DNA of 64,000 nucleotides from Weissella hellenica (GCF_005405545.1 NZ_BJEG01000013.1:1-64000), one strand, 5' to 3'; positions 26,958-36,183 are shown, counted from the stretch's first letter. A program made the numbers and translations. The notes: generated from the letters alone by a model not told the origin.

Positions 26958-28763
26958 TTATTCTTCAGCCATATTTGGTGCCGTAACATCTGCATATACT
27001 GGTGCCGTTAACTTCAAATCACCAACAACTTGCGCCTCAGCTACGGGCGTTGGTGCTTGTGTCATTGGCTCAGTTGCCTTTGAATTCTTTGGGAATGCAA
27101 TCACTTCACGAATATTATTTTGACCAGCCAACAACATTGCTAGACGATCAAGTCCCAAAGCAATACCACCCATTGGTGGGAATCCATATTCCATTCCTTC
27201 TAACAAGAAGCCAAATGCTTCATGTGCTGCTTCTTTTGTAAATCCAAGTGCAGATAGCATCTTTTCTTGAACCGCCATTTGGTGAATACGAATTGACCCA
27301 GAACCCAATTCATAACCATTCAAAACCAAATCATATGATTGTGCATGCGCTTGATGAGCGCCATCAGTTGTTTCTAACAATGGCAAATCTTCTTCATTTG
27401 GCATCGTAAATGGATGGTGTGCTGCAATCCAACGATTTTCTTCTGGTTGATAATCAAACAATGGCCAATTTATAACCCATGCAAAGGCCCACTTGCTTTG
27501 GTCAATCAAATCCAATTCTTGTGCTGTACGACGACGCAAAGCATCCAAGGTAGCGGCAACAACACTGGCGTTGTCAGCAGCAAATAACAACAAGTCACCA
27601 GCATTAGCACCAGTTGCTTGCAGTAACTCTTGCTCCTTAGCCTTTAAGAACTTGGTAACTGGTCCAGTAATACCATCTTCACTAACCTTCAACCAAGCTA
27701 ATCCCTTAGCACCAAAACGTGTCACATACTGTGCCATTTTATCAATATCTTTACGTGAATAGTGGTCTGCTCCACCTGGCACAACCATTGCCTTCACTTC
27801 ACCACCAGCTGCTACTGCATTAGCAAAGACACCAAATTCTGAATTAGCCATTAATGATGATAAATCTTGTAGTTCCATGCCAAAACGCATATCTGGTTTA
27901 TCAGTTCCAAAACGACGCATTGCATCAGCATATTCGATAACTGGAATATTGTCAGCATCTAAGTCGTAATCAACCGTCTTCTTCATAATTGCAGCCACCC
28001 ATTCACCAACCAAAGCCATAATTTCATCTTGGTTCATAAATGACATTTCAACATCAAGTTGTGTAAATTCTGGTTGACGATCGCCACGTAGGTCTTCATC
28101 ACGGAAAGCACGTGCAACTTGATAATAGCGATCAAAGCCAGCACCCATTAACAATTGCTTAAACAATTGTGGTGATTGTGGCAATGCATAGAATGATCCA
28201 GGATAGACACGTGAAGGCACCAAATAATCACGAGCACCTTCTGGTGTTGACTTTGCCAAATAAGGGGTTTCAATATCAATAAAGCCATTTTCATCCAAAA
28301 ATTCATGAGTTGCTGCTGTAATCTTTGAACGAATACGCAAATTACGTTGCATTTCTGGACGACGTAAATCTAGATAACGATACTTCAAGCGTAATTCATC
28401 TGAAACATTAATATCATCTTCAATATAGAAAGGCGTTGTCTTTGATTCTGATAAAATTTTAGCATCAGTAACTTGTACTTCGATTTTGCCGGAACGCAAA
28501 TTATTGTTAACAGCCCCCTCACCACGTGATTTGACAGTTCCAACAACTTCAACAACGTATTCCGTACGCATATTTTCAGCAACCTGCAAGGCAGCTTCAT
28601 TAAATTCATTAGAAAATGCTAATTGGACAAGCCCTTCACGATCACGTAAATCAACGAAAATTAAGCCACCTAAATCACGACGCTTTTGGACCCAACCTTG
28701 TAAGGTTACAGTTTGTTCTAAATAATTCTCATCAATTAAGCCTGCATAATTTGTTCGCTTCAT
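26958..28763 (-). CDS. aspS: Aspartyl-tRNA synthetase
   Basis: AspRS charges tRNA-Asp. The 601-aa bacterial-type enzyme has an N-terminal OB-fold anticodon domain ([20 protein letters not shown]), class II core motifs (motif 2 [21 protein letters not shown] in part; motif 3 [14 protein letters not shown] near the end), and the inserted GAD domain. GAGGAACAA, which is also the end of hisS, serves as ribosome site, 2 nt after the hisS stop, so it is coupled to hisS and shares its T-box leader. Confidence 0.98.
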   Translation of the reverse strand: MKRTNYAGLIDENYLEQTVTLQGWVQKRRDLGGLIFVDLRDREGLVQLAFSNEFNEAALQVAENMRTEYVVEVVGTVKSRGEGAVNNNLRSGKIEVQVTDAKILSESKTTPFYIEDDINVSDELRLKYRYLDLRRPEMQRNLRIRSKITAATHEFLDENGFIDIETPYLAKSTPEGARDYLVPSRVYPGSFYALPQSPQLFKQLLMGAGFDRYYQVARAFRDEDLRGDRQPEFTQLDVEMSFMNQDEIMALVGEWVAAIMKKTVDYDLDADNIPVIEYADAMRRFGTDKPDMRFGMELQDLSSLMANSEFGVFANAVAAGGEVKAMVVPGGADHYSRKDIDKMAQYVTRFGAKGLAWLKVSEDGITGPVTKFLKAKEQELLQATGANAGDLLLFAADNASVVAATLDALRRRTAQELDLIDQSKWAFAWVINWPLFDYQPEENRWIAAHHPFTMPNEEDLPLLETTDGAHQAHAQSYDLVLNGYELGSGSIRIHQMAVQEKMLSALGFTKEAAHEAFGFLLEGMEYGFPPMGGIALGLDRLAMLLAGQNNIREVIAFPKNSKATEPMTQAPTPVAEAQVVGDLKLTAPVYADVTAPNMAEE

Positions 28764-28765
28764 AA

Positions 28766-30076
28766 TTATTGTTCCTCGTTCTCTTCCGCATCTGTCACAT
28801 AATCTGGCAAATTAGTATATAATTCAACCAGTTTTACAGTAAGCTCTTTACCAGTAGTCATGTTTTTAATGTTCGCACTTTGTTCAGCCAATTCGCGTTC
28901 ACCAATTGTAATCATATAGCGCGCATTTAGACGATTAGCCGTTTTAAATTGTGCCTTTAATTTACGATCTTCATAATCACGATCAGCACTATAACCAAAT
29001 GAACGAATTGCTTGTACCATCTGCATTGCCGTAACATCTGTATTATCGCCTTGATTAGCGACATAAACATCCAAATTATTAGCGGTTGGTAACGGCGAAT
29101 TTTCTGATTCTAGTAGCAGCATCAATCGTTCCAAACCAATCCCAAAACCAACCCCTGCCATTTCAGGACCACCAAATTGTGAAACAAGACCATTATAGCG
29201 ACCACCACCTGTGATGGTTGACCAACCGTGGCCTAATGCTTTAGCTTGTGTCATCACTTCAAAAATTGTGTGGTTATAATAATCTAAGCCTCGAACAACC
29301 GTTGCATCTACTTCATAATCGATGCCTAATGCATCTAAATATTGTTGTACTTTTTGCCAGTGCTGCTGTGCATCGTCAGTTAGGTAATCTAAAATTGATG
29401 GGGCATCAGCTACAATTTCTTGATCCTTAACATCTTTTGAATCAAGCACACGCAGTGGATTTTTTTCTAAACGTTCTTGTGAATCATGTGATAATTCATC
29501 AAAATGTGGTTGCAAAAAGTTAATCAAAGCCTGGCGATAGTTTTCACGAGATTCTTGGTCACCTAGCGAATTTACTTTAACTTTTAAATTCGCAATACCA
29601 AGTGTCTGGAAAAAATCAACAGCCATTGCAATCACTTCAGCATCTAATGCTGGTGATTCTGATCCTAATGCTTCAACACCGATTTGGTGAAACTGACGCA
29701 TGCGACCTGCTTGTGGTCGTTCATAACGAAACATTGGGCCAATATAAAAGAGTTTATATGGCTTAACATGTTCCGGACCATATAATTTATTTTCAACAAA
29801 AGCCCGCACTACTCCAGCTGTTCCTTCTGGACGTAACGCAATATGCCGATCACCTTTATCTTTGAAATCATACATTTCTTTTGTCACCACATCTGATGTA
29901 TCACCAGCTGAACGTGCAAAAATATCAAAGTTTTCAAAAATTGGTGTTCGTACTTCTGCGTACTGATAATCACTAAATAACAAACGCGCTGTTTCTTCAA
30001 CATAATGCCACTTAATAGAATCTCCCGGTAATAAATCAGCAGTCCCTTTGGGCTTTTGGAATAATTGTTTTGCCAT
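28766..30076 (-). CDS. hisS: Histidyl-tRNA synthetase
   Basis: HisRS charges tRNA-His. The 436 residues contain the class II motifs and the two histidine-specific blocks, [15 protein letters not shown] and the glycine-rich [10 protein letters not shown], with a C-terminal anticodon-binding domain. GGGAGAA precedes the ATG. It is the first gene of hisS-aspS, behind a T-box leader whose specifier region reads GACAC. Confidence 0.98.
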   Translation of the reverse strand: MAKQLFQKPKGTADLLPGDSIKWHYVEETARLLFSDYQYAEVRTPIFENFDIFARSAGDTSDVVTKEMYDFKDKGDRHIALRPEGTAGVVRAFVENKLYGPEHVKPYKLFYIGPMFRYERPQAGRMRQFHQIGVEALGSESPALDAEVIAMAVDFFQTLGIANLKVKVNSLGDQESRENYRQALINFLQPHFDELSHDSQERLEKNPLRVLDSKDVKDQEIVADAPSILDYLTDDAQQHWQKVQQYLDALGIDYEVDATVVRGLDYYNHTIFEVMTQAKALGHGWSTITGGGRYNGLVSQFGGPEMAGVGFGIGLERLMLLLESENSPLPTANNLDVYVANQGDNTDVTAMQMVQAIRSFGYSADRDYEDRKLKAQFKTANRLNARYMITIGERELAEQSANIKNMTTGKELTVKLVELYTNLPDYVTDAEENEEQ

Positions 30077-30098
30077 TGTTTTTCTCCCATCATTTTCT

Positions 30099-30318
30099 AA
30101 AAATAAAGGAGCACCCCCAACGATAATGAATCACTATCGTCAAGGGTGCTCATCAAAAAGCACGGTACCACCTTGTGTTTGGCTAAAAACCGTAACGTGG
30201 TTCAACGCACAATTATGTGACCTTAAAAGTGTCCCCTCAATCTTTACAATACGGACTTACACCTTACTCCGCTCGCTTGATTTGTGCTAATTGAGTTTTC
30301 TTTCTCATTGGCTTCATT
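30099..30318 (-). promoter_or_regulatory. T-box leader of hisS-aspS
   Basis: The minus-strand leader contains a T-box sequence AAGGTGGTACCGTG (30161-30174), close to the AGGGTGGNACCGCG consensus. A strong terminator stem lies at 30109-30151 (GAGCACCC/GGGTGCTC arms) with a T-rich tail. Stem I includes CTCAAT/ATTGAG, and the specifier loop 3' strand reads GGGGACAC. It holds GAC (Asp, 30231-30233), followed by A as the family prefers, overlapping CAC (His, 30229-30231). A TATAAT box sits at 30325-30330 without a clear -35. Confidence 0.9.
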
Positions 30319-30371
30319 TTAAATATTATACTTCATTATCTTATAGTTATAAAATACCGTCAAGTAAACAT

Positions 30372-31256
30372 TTATTGTCCAACAGTAACTTGCTGCGTTA
30401 GATAATTTTGTAACCCAACTGGCACGGCTTTAGCAACTTTTGCTTGGTATTTTTTTGATTTAATGTAATTAAAATCTTTTTTATTATTCATATAACCACT
30501 TTCCAACAAAATCGCTGGCACCGTATTTTGCCGAATAACTAAGAAGTCACCAAATTCAACGCCTTTATTTGTTAATGGCAAATCCATCGCTGTATTCACA
30601 CTTTTAGCTAGAGCATACGAGCCGTTGTTTTGATGATAGTAATACGTTGTATAACCAGTTGCTTGATTTTTTGAAGGTGCCGAATCAAAATGGAACGACA
30701 CAAATAAATCGGCATGCTTGTTTTCAGCAACTTTAGGAATATTTGCTAAATAAACTAATTTATCTGTACTACGCGTCATAATTACCCGAGTACCAGATTT
30801 AGCTAACTCTTTTTTAACACGCTTAGCTAATTGTAACGTATAGGTCTTTTCATATTTACCAGTACTTGATAACGAACCTACGTCTGAACCACCATGTCCT
30901 GGATCCAAAACAACCGTTGCCTCAGATAACGGGGTAACTTTTTTCAACGGCGTTTTCCTTTTTAGTAGCCAACCTGCAACCCATCCAGTGGATTCATCAT
31001 CACGCCGAACTTGATACCAACCTTCTTTTTTTTCAATAATTTGTAGGTGTTCACCTTTTTTTAAAACAGATATTGGTAATCCATTAAGCCCATATTGCTT
31101 TCTCAAGGTTAAATTTGGAATTTGTACGGTTATTTGTTGTTTATGTAGCATAATAACCGTCAACGAAATAGCCGTGCTCAACATGATGATGACAATCGCT
31201 AAAGGTGCCCAAAATTTTATTAACCATTGTTTTATTAATTGTATGATTTTTTTCAC
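30372..31256 (-). CDS. N-acetylmuramoyl-L-alanine amidase with SH3b domain, GTG start
   Basis: This cell-wall hydrolase cuts the amide between muramic acid and the stem peptide. The 294 residues have an N-terminal membrane anchor (about 14-38), an SH3b domain (about 45-100) and an Amidase_3 domain. The zinc/catalytic residues are present: His in VVLDPGHGGSD, Glu in KYEKTY, His in SFHFDS, and Glu in LLESGYM. The start is GTG at 31256, with TGAGG 9 nt upstream. It is transcribed alone, upstream of the hisS leader. Confidence 0.92.
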   Translation of the reverse strand: MKKIIQLIKQWLIKFWAPLAIVIIMLSTAISLTVIMLHKQQITVQIPNLTLRKQYGLNGLPISVLKKGEHLQIIEKKEGWYQVRRDDESTGWVAGWLLKRKTPLKKVTPLSEATVVLDPGHGGSDVGSLSSTGKYEKTYTLQLAKRVKKELAKSGTRVIMTRSTDKLVYLANIPKVAENKHADLFVSFHFDSAPSKNQATGYTTYYYHQNNGSYALAKSVNTAMDLPLTNKGVEFGDFLVIRQNTVPAILLESGYMNNKKDFNYIKSKKYQAKVAKAVPVGLQNYLTQQVTVGQ

Positions 31257-31336
31257 AATCGGAACCTCATATTTTGATTATCTGACCACAATTTTACCCT
31301 TTTTTATAAAAAATAGCGATATTAATACAATAAAAA

Positions 31337-31363
31337 ATAGTTGCTAAGTATCTAACAACTATT
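31337..31363 (-). terminator. Terminator after the deoxyribosyltransferase gene
   Basis: Arms ATAGTTG/CAACTAT, with inner pairing and a minus-strand T6 run. Confidence 0.7.
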
Positions 31364-31380
31364 TTCATCAAATTTATTTT

Positions 31381-31821
31381 TTAGAAAGTCTTCCCTGTCC
31401 ATTCGTTAGCAGGCAATTTATCAAAGTCATAATTTGCAATATCTGCCACGTCAGTCACAACGGCATGTGCTGGTGCTGAAATCATCAAATTAATCGCACC
31501 TTCTTTTTCTTTCACTAAAATCACTGGCTTATTCATTGCTTCTGAATAACCAATTTCCCAAGCCGTCCCTGGATCAACATAATCGTTGTCATAGTCAATT
31601 ACAGCAACAACTACTTCTGCAGGATCTAAATGTTCTTTGTCACCCTTATAGATAGCTGCTGCCCATTCTTTTGAACCAAATTCAAATTCATCGTGCACTT
31701 CGGTACGCGGACTAAAAAAATCAGCAACTGTTTTGTTATCAGTTAATGCTTTTTCTAATCTTTCAATACGATCAATTTGTTCATCGTCAAAAAATGGTCC
31801 AGCTAAGTATACGCGTTTCAT
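31381..31821 (-). CDS. Nucleoside 2-deoxyribosyltransferase
   Basis: This enzyme moves the deoxyribose between nucleobases, a salvage activity typical of lactobacilli. The 146-aa protein starts KRVYLAGPFFDDEQ after Met, contains AVIDYDNDYVDPGTAWEIGY with the expected Asp/Glu residues, and ends ANEWTGKTF. GAGGATGAA lies before the ATG. It is monocistronic with a terminator. Whether it prefers purines only or all bases cannot be told from sequence. Confidence 0.9.
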   Translation of the reverse strand: MKRVYLAGPFFDDEQIDRIERLEKALTDNKTVADFFSPRTEVHDEFEFGSKEWAAAIYKGDKEHLDPAEVVVAVIDYDNDYVDPGTAWEIGYSEAMNKPVILVKEKEGAINLMISAPAHAVVTDVADIANYDFDKLPANEWTGKTF

Positions 31822-31943
31822 AAATTCATCCTCGTTATATATTATTAGTATATTTCATTTTAACCAATAAATACCGAACAATCAATCATAAAATCATTTA
31901 ATTTTGAATGATTTAAGAACTTAAAGCGAGTTTTTGCCTACTT

Positions 31944-33110
31944 TTAATGACAAATATACTGACGTTGTTCATTTTCCAAACCGCTCAAAACAAATTTTGC
32001 TGTGTCTTGTTGCGTATCTAATTGACGATCTGTTAGTCCATTTAATTGACTATCAAAAATTTCTTCATATTCTGCAATTGTAAGTTGCTCTCGATTAGAT
32101 AATAATTCCTCTAGCTGGCCATTAATCAACCCGGCTTTAAAATGAGGACGCAATGTTAATGAATAAAATTCACCTTCAGCTCCTGACCCATATGAGAACA
32201 TCCCCACGTGATCACCAGCTTTTAAAGTTGCCGAATTAGCTAATAACGAATATAAACTTAAGTACAATGAGCCCGTATATAAATTACCAATCCGTTTATT
32301 ATAAACTCGGCTCGCCTCAAATTCTCTCATCAAGTTAGCTTGTTGCGCCTCACTTGCTTCTGGTAAAACATCACGTAAAGCCTTTAAACCCATTTTAGTA
32401 AATGGTAAGTGAAAAGCAAACGCTTGAAAGTGGGTAATATCTAGTCCTGTTTTTTGCTTATAACGCATCCAAATGGCTTTAAAAAAATCTTGATAAATAT
32501 TAGCTGAATATTTACCATCAACGCGAGCAGTATCAGCATATACTGGACGCCAAAAATCCATCACGTCGCGTGATAAATATTGACTATCTTGATTAATCTG
32601 AGCAATCGCCGGATTAGCTGATACTAACATCGCAACTGCACCACCACCTTGTGTTACTTCGCCACTTGTATTCAAACCATAACGTGCAATATCTGAAGCA
32701 ATTACCAATACCTTTTCGGTCGGATGTAACGTCACATAATCGCGAGCTTGCATTAAAGCAAATGTGCCAGCATAACAAGCCTGTTTTAATTCAATTGTAC
32801 GTGCGTATGGATTAATGCCTAACAGACGTTGCAAATAGACAGCACCTGATTTGGAATTATCAATTCCCGACTCAGTTGCAAACAAAATCATGGTGATTGT
32901 TTTACGATCTGAAGCAGTCAACATCTCATCAGCAGCATTAGCTGCCATCGTCACAACATCTTGTGTTGGTGGGATGACAGCTTGTTGCGTCTGACCAATT
33001 CCAATGAGGTATTTATCGGGTTCTTCCCCACGTGCATTAGCTAATTCAACCATATCAATATATTGCTGTGGTGAGAAAAAGCTCATTTTATCAATTCCAA
33101 TAACTGTCAT
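31944..33110 (-). CDS. mvaS: Hydroxymethylglutaryl-CoA synthase
   Basis: MvaS condenses acetoacetyl-CoA with acetyl-CoA in the mevalonate route to isoprenoids. The 388 residues start TVIGIDKMSFFSPQQYIDM after Met, with catalytic Glu in LFATESGIDNSKS, the nucleophilic Cys in LKQACYAGTFAL (near 110), and a His in the FAFHLPFTKM segment. AGGTAA precedes the ATG. It follows coaBC by 19 bp and is likely cotranscribed. No other mevalonate gene is in the window. Confidence 0.96.
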   Translation of the reverse strand: MTVIGIDKMSFFSPQQYIDMVELANARGEEPDKYLIGIGQTQQAVIPPTQDVVTMAANAADEMLTASDRKTITMILFATESGIDNSKSGAVYLQRLLGINPYARTIELKQACYAGTFALMQARDYVTLHPTEKVLVIASDIARYGLNTSGEVTQGGGAVAMLVSANPAIAQINQDSQYLSRDVMDFWRPVYADTARVDGKYSANIYQDFFKAIWMRYKQKTGLDITHFQAFAFHLPFTKMGLKALRDVLPEASEAQQANLMREFEASRVYNKRIGNLYTGSLYLSLYSLLANSATLKAGDHVGMFSYGSGAEGEFYSLTLRPHFKAGLINGQLEELLSNREQLTIAEYEEIFDSQLNGLTDRQLDTQQDTAKFVLSGLENEQRQYICH

Positions 33111-33129
33111 TTTTATTACCTGCCATTTA

Positions 33130-34329
33130 TTAATTAATTACTTCACTAATTTTTTGCATAATTTTTCGTGCCACTGACAATTTATCTTGTAATGGTAGCA
33201 CTTGCGGTTCCTGATTTTTAGTCAAAATAGTAACTTGATTGGTATCATAACCAAAGCCAACTTGCTGTTTAGAAACATCATTAGCAACCAACATATCTGC
33301 ATTTTTCTTCACTAATTTTGTTTGTGCATACTCTAAAAGGTTTTGTGTTTCTGCAGCGAAACCAACCAAATATTGCTCTTTTTTCATAGCACCCAACTGA
33401 GCTAAAATATCAGGATTTTCTACTAAGGTCAACGTTAATTGACCTGATGTTTGTTTTTTTAACTTATTTACAGCCGGTTCACTTATTCGATAATCAGACA
33501 CGGCAGCTGCCATAATCATGATATCAGCTGCGGGAAGTGCGGCCATCATTTGATCGGACAAATCTTGTGCTGATTGAATATGAATGGTTTTAACACCAAT
33601 TGGATCTGATAAGGTTGTCGTTGCTGAAACCAAAGTAACCTGTGCGCCTTGTTCAGCAGCTGCCTTAGCTAGTGCGTACCCCATCTTCCCCGACGAACGA
33701 TTTGAAATATATCTAACTGGATCAATTGGCTCAACTGTCCCACCTGCTGATATCACAACATGTTTATTTTGTAGCCTGCCTTGCTTTTGATGTAATACCA
33801 ACTCGCTATAAGCTAAAATGTCCGCTGGTTCTGGTAATCTACCTTGTCCCGAGTAGCCTTCAGCCAAAAGACCTTCAGCTGGTTGAATCACAATATCTCC
33901 ATCTGCCACAATATTTTGTAAGTTCTTTTGAACAGCTTTTTGGCGATACATATTTTCATTCATCGCTGGTGCAATAATCAACGGCGTATGCCTAGCTGCT
34001 AACACCGTGCTGGCAGCATCATCTGCAATCCCGTTTGCTATTTTAGCGATTATATTAGCAGTTGCAGGCACAACAAAAATATAATCTGCCCAATCAGCCA
34101 CAGAAATATGATCAATTTTTGCATCTGTTGGATCTGCAAATAAGTCTGTTAAAACGGGTTCATTAGTCAAAACTGCCATCGTCTTAGGCGTGATAAACTC
34201 TGTTGCTGATTTTGTCATCACAACTTTAACATGCGCTTTTTCTTTAATTAATAAGCGTGCAAATGTTGCTGCTTTATAGGCGGCAATGCCACCACTGACA
34301 ATTAATACAATATTTTTTTCTGAAAACAT
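33130..34329 (-). CDS. coaBC: Bifunctional phosphopantothenoylcysteine decarboxylase/phosphopantothenate-cysteine ligase
   Basis: CoaBC carries out two steps of coenzyme A synthesis. The CoaC flavoprotein half (about 1-185) shows IVLIVSGGIAAYKA, the active-site His in DHISVADW, the substrate-clamp PAMNENMY and the LLAEGYSGQGRLPEP flap. The CoaB half (about 190-399) shows ISAGGTVEPIDPVRYISNRS, then AAAVSDYR and KLKK, with VGFAAET near the C-terminus. AAGGAG precedes the ATG. It pairs with mvaS downstream. Confidence 0.97.
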   Translation of the reverse strand: MFSEKNIVLIVSGGIAAYKAATFARLLIKEKAHVKVVMTKSATEFITPKTMAVLTNEPVLTDLFADPTDAKIDHISVADWADYIFVVPATANIIAKIANGIADDAASTVLAARHTPLIIAPAMNENMYRQKAVQKNLQNIVADGDIVIQPAEGLLAEGYSGQGRLPEPADILAYSELVLHQKQGRLQNKHVVISAGGTVEPIDPVRYISNRSSGKMGYALAKAAAEQGAQVTLVSATTTLSDPIGVKTIHIQSAQDLSDQMMAALPAADIMIMAAAVSDYRISEPAVNKLKKQTSGQLTLTLVENPDILAQLGAMKKEQYLVGFAAETQNLLEYAQTKLVKKNADMLVANDVSKQQVGFGYDTNQVTILTKNQEPQVLPLQDKLSVARKIMQKISEVIN

Positions 34330-34473
34330 CCACTGTTCTCCTTAATATTCAAAATCACAATATGCTAAGTTTACCACTTTGGTTAACTGAAATTTAAGCA
34401 TTATTCACAATCGTAATTTTAGCGATATTCTACGTGAATGGCAAACCTTTTAAATTTTTTTGTAAACTAAGTA

Positions 34474-34502
34474 TTGCATCATTTCAATTCATCTGGTATA
34501 TT
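34474..34502 (+). promoter_or_regulatory. Promoter of the tRNA-Glu cluster
   Basis: The -35 TTGCAT (34474-34479), 17-bp spacing and -10 TATATT (34497-34502) are present, with TG one base before the -10. It lies about 38 bp upstream of the first tRNA-Glu. Confidence 0.75.
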
Positions 34503-34539
34503 ATTAAACGTTGTTGAAACGAATGTTTTACAATTTTAT

Positions 34540-34611
34540 GGCTCATTGGTCAAGCGGTTAAGACTCCGGTTTTTCACACCGGCATCCAGGGTTCAACTCC
34601 CTGATGAGCTA
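34540..34611 (+). tRNA. tRNA-Glu (anticodon TTC), copy 1
   Basis: Acceptor arms GGCTCAT/ATGAGCT (with a G1-U72 pair) close the cloverleaf. The anticodon stem CCGGT/ACCGG has loop TTTTCAC, anticodon TTC. The T-loop is TTCAACT and the discriminator A. CCA is not encoded. It is the first of three units repeated every 100 bp. Confidence 0.95.
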
Positions 34612-34639
34612 TTGGTTTCACCAAATATTTTAATTTCAT

Positions 34640-34711
34640 GGCTCATTGGTCAAGCGGTTAAGACTCCAGTTTTTCACACCGGCATCCAGGGTTCAACTCC
34701 CTGATGAGCTA
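34640..34711 (+). tRNA. tRNA-Glu (anticodon TTC), copy 2 with anticodon-stem change
   Basis: Identical to copies 1 and 3 except that the 5' anticodon stem reads CCAGT in place of CCGGT, giving an A-C mismatch at the middle (29-41) pair. The anticodon TTC and all other stems are unchanged, so it may still work or be partly impaired. Confidence 0.93.
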
Positions 34712-34739
34712 TTAGTTTCACCAAATATTTTAATTTCAT

Positions 34740-34811
34740 GGCTCATTGGTCAAGCGGTTAAGACTCCGGTTTTTCACACCGGCATCCAGGGTTCAACTCC
34801 CTGATGAGCTA
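34740..34811 (+). tRNA. tRNA-Glu (anticodon TTC), copy 3
   Basis: Same sequence as copy 1. A strong terminator starts 8 bp after its end, closing the three-gene transcript. Confidence 0.95.
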
Positions 34812-34819
34812 TATTCATG

Positions 34820-34848
34820 ACTAGGATATTTATTATCCTAGTTTTTTT
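34820..34848 (+). terminator. Terminator of the tRNA-Glu cluster
   Basis: Stem ACTAGGATA/TATCCTAGT with a 5-nt loop followed by T7. Confidence 0.92.
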
Positions 34849-34852
34849 ATAC

Positions 34853-34881
34853 TTGAAACCCCTTTTAAATATCGGTATAAT
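34853..34881 (+). promoter_or_regulatory. Promoter of tRNA-Ser
   Basis: The -35 TTGAAA (34853-34858) and a perfect -10 TATAAT (34876-34881) are 17 bp apart, 12 bp before the mature tRNA end. Confidence 0.88.
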
Positions 34882-34893
34882 ATTCAATGTTAT

Positions 34894-34982
34894 GGAGCTA
34901 TGGCAGAGTGGTAATGCAGCGGACTCGAAATCCGCCGAACCGGTGTAGAGCCGGCGCACGGGTTCAAATCCCGTTGGCTCCT
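34894..34982 (+). tRNA. tRNA-Ser (anticodon CGA)
   Basis: A type II tRNA with acceptor arms GGAGCTA/TGGCTCC, anticodon stem GCGGA/TCCGC around loop CTCGAAA (anticodon CGA), a long variable arm (CCGGT/GCCGG) and T-loop TTCAAAT. The base after the acceptor stem is T, while bacterial tRNA-Ser normally has G73. CCA is not encoded. Confidence 0.93.
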
Positions 34983-35051
34983 TATTGTGTTTTAGAGAAT
35001 TTCCTTATAAACGTAAAAATACCCCTATTCAACTTTTGTAAGTTGTTACGT

Positions 35052-35102
35052 CCATATTATTGTCGAAGAAAAATTTCTCTTGTCAATAATATGGCTTTTT
35101 TT
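35052..35102 (+). terminator. Terminator downstream of tRNA-Ser
   Basis: Stem CCATATTATTG/CAATAATATGG with an inner hairpin, followed by C and T7. It lies 70 bp after tRNA-Ser. Confidence 0.85.
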
Positions 35103-35154
35103 ATGGCATATGATACTTCGATTATCTAAAAACACATGACTAATTTCTAAACTC

Positions 35155-35187
35155 AAAAAGCGCTGCTCATCATCGAACAACGCTTTT
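35155..35187 (-). terminator. Terminator of the flavin reductase pseudogene
   Basis: On the minus strand a 13-bp stem (AAAAGCGTTGTTC with GAGCAGCGCTTTT, three G-U pairs) is followed by TTTTT. It lies about 80 bp after the remnant stop, an intact terminator of a dead gene. Confidence 0.7.
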
Positions 35188-35265
35188 AAAATTTTTATTT
35201 TTTGCGTCTAACTATTACCCATAAAATTAAAAATCCCCATAAATCATGATGCATAGAAGCATCAT

Positions 35266-35811
35266 TTATAAAACATGGTCTAACTCTGTAGACAGCAGTT
35301 TTATTTTATAAGCATCATCCTTTAAAGCGCAATCTACATCTTTAAAACGCCCACTCTCATCAAGATCTGTCTTGTTAATCGATAGCGTTGGATTAACTCA
35401 ATTCCTGCATTTTTAAACCTTTGACTACTAATTTAAAAGCTATTAAAGCCTGCGTCCCACCATGATTATCATAAGTAATTAAACTAATGGGTTTGTTCTG
35501 TCATTCCTTATACAGATAGTCAAAAGCATTTTTTACAACAGCAGAATAGCCCCAATTATACTGTGGAAATACAACGATAGAACCATCATATTGCTTTACT
35601 AATTGGCTCCATACTTTAGTATGTTATTTTTGATACATCCCCTCAGCAAGCACCACCGATTCATCAAACATCGATAAAACAATTTCAGCCAAATTAATCA
35701 ATTCACTAATAAAAAGATTGCTCTACAAATTTTCTTGAACCCAGTGAGCTATTTGAATACTAATTTTACTTTCTCTTGAAATTCCAATAATAATCCCAAT
35801 TTTTTAGACAT
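35266..35811 (-). pseudogene. NADPH-dependent FMN reductase family pseudogene
   Basis: Translating across frames recovers about 182 codons of a flavodoxin-like reductase: GIIIGISRESKISIQIAHWV, then PQYNWGYSAVVKNAFDYLYK (typical PQYNWGYP..LKNALDYLY) and ITYDNHGGTQA. The lesions are a one-base deletion in an A-run after codon 4 (35800-35805), stops TAG (35723-35725), TAA (35626-35628) and TGA (35501-35503, where the family has Trp), and a frameshift near 35390, after which NKTDLDESGRF continues to a final stop. An AGGAG site and ATG remain. It cannot make a full protein. Confidence 0.85.
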
Positions 35812-35858
35812 ACTTACTCCTATAAATTAATGAGTAGTCTTTCATGTTCCTTCGGCAA

Positions 35859-36167
35859 TCATTCACCATGCTTTTTACCTCGTAACACATGATCAGCATG
35901 CTCAAAAGTTTCATTAATCACATCCAAAATATGCGGATCATTTAACTGATAATAATTATATTTACCAATTCTTTCACTTGTCACCAGCTGGTGATTTCGT
36001 AATAGAGCCAAATTGTGAGAAACAACTGATTGCTCAATGCCTAATATTTCACTTAATTCTTTTACATTTAAAGTCCTATCCTCTAAATAATACAGCCTAT
36101 TAATTCTAATACGATTACTTAATAGTTTCATAATGCTGGTCATTTCTGCCAAATGTTGATCATCCAT
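35859..36167 (-). CDS. ArsR/SmtB family metal-sensing repressor (CzrA-like)
   Basis: This 102-aa winged-helix repressor should release DNA on binding zinc, cobalt or cadmium. The recognition helix region is EQSVVSHNLALLRNHQLV. The C-terminal helix carries Asp77, His79, His90 and His93, the exact D-x-H-x10-H-x2-H spacing of the alpha-5 site of CzrA; no alpha-3 Cys pair is present. AAAGGAG precedes a GTG at 36170 and the ATG at 36167, so the start is uncertain by one codon. It follows the transporter by 16 bp as one operon. Confidence 0.88.
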   Translation of the reverse strand: MDDQHLAEMTSIMKLLSNRIRINRLYYLEDRTLNVKELSEILGIEQSVVSHNLALLRNHQLVTSERIGKYNYYQLNDPHILDVINETFEHADHVLRGKKHGE

Positions 36168-36183
36168 CACACACCGTGCTCCT

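Larger units (their letters stand above)
34540..34811 (+). repeat. Tandem repeat: tRNA-Glu unit, exact 100-bp period
   Basis: Three 72-nt tRNA-Glu genes start at 34540, 34640 and 34740, joined by two 28-nt spacers that differ from each other at one base. The whole block looks like a recent tandem duplication of a tRNA-plus-spacer unit. Confidence 0.95.

Noticed and set aside
34540-34811. CRISPR-like or other interspersed repeat array
   Set aside because: The three 100-bp units are tRNA-Glu genes with near-identical spacers; CRISPR spacers would be unique and repeats much shorter.
34474-35129. Open frames overlapping the tRNA-Glu and tRNA-Ser genes
   Set aside because: They run straight through tRNA genes, promoters and terminators, have no ribosome sites, and reflect only the repeated tRNA sequence.
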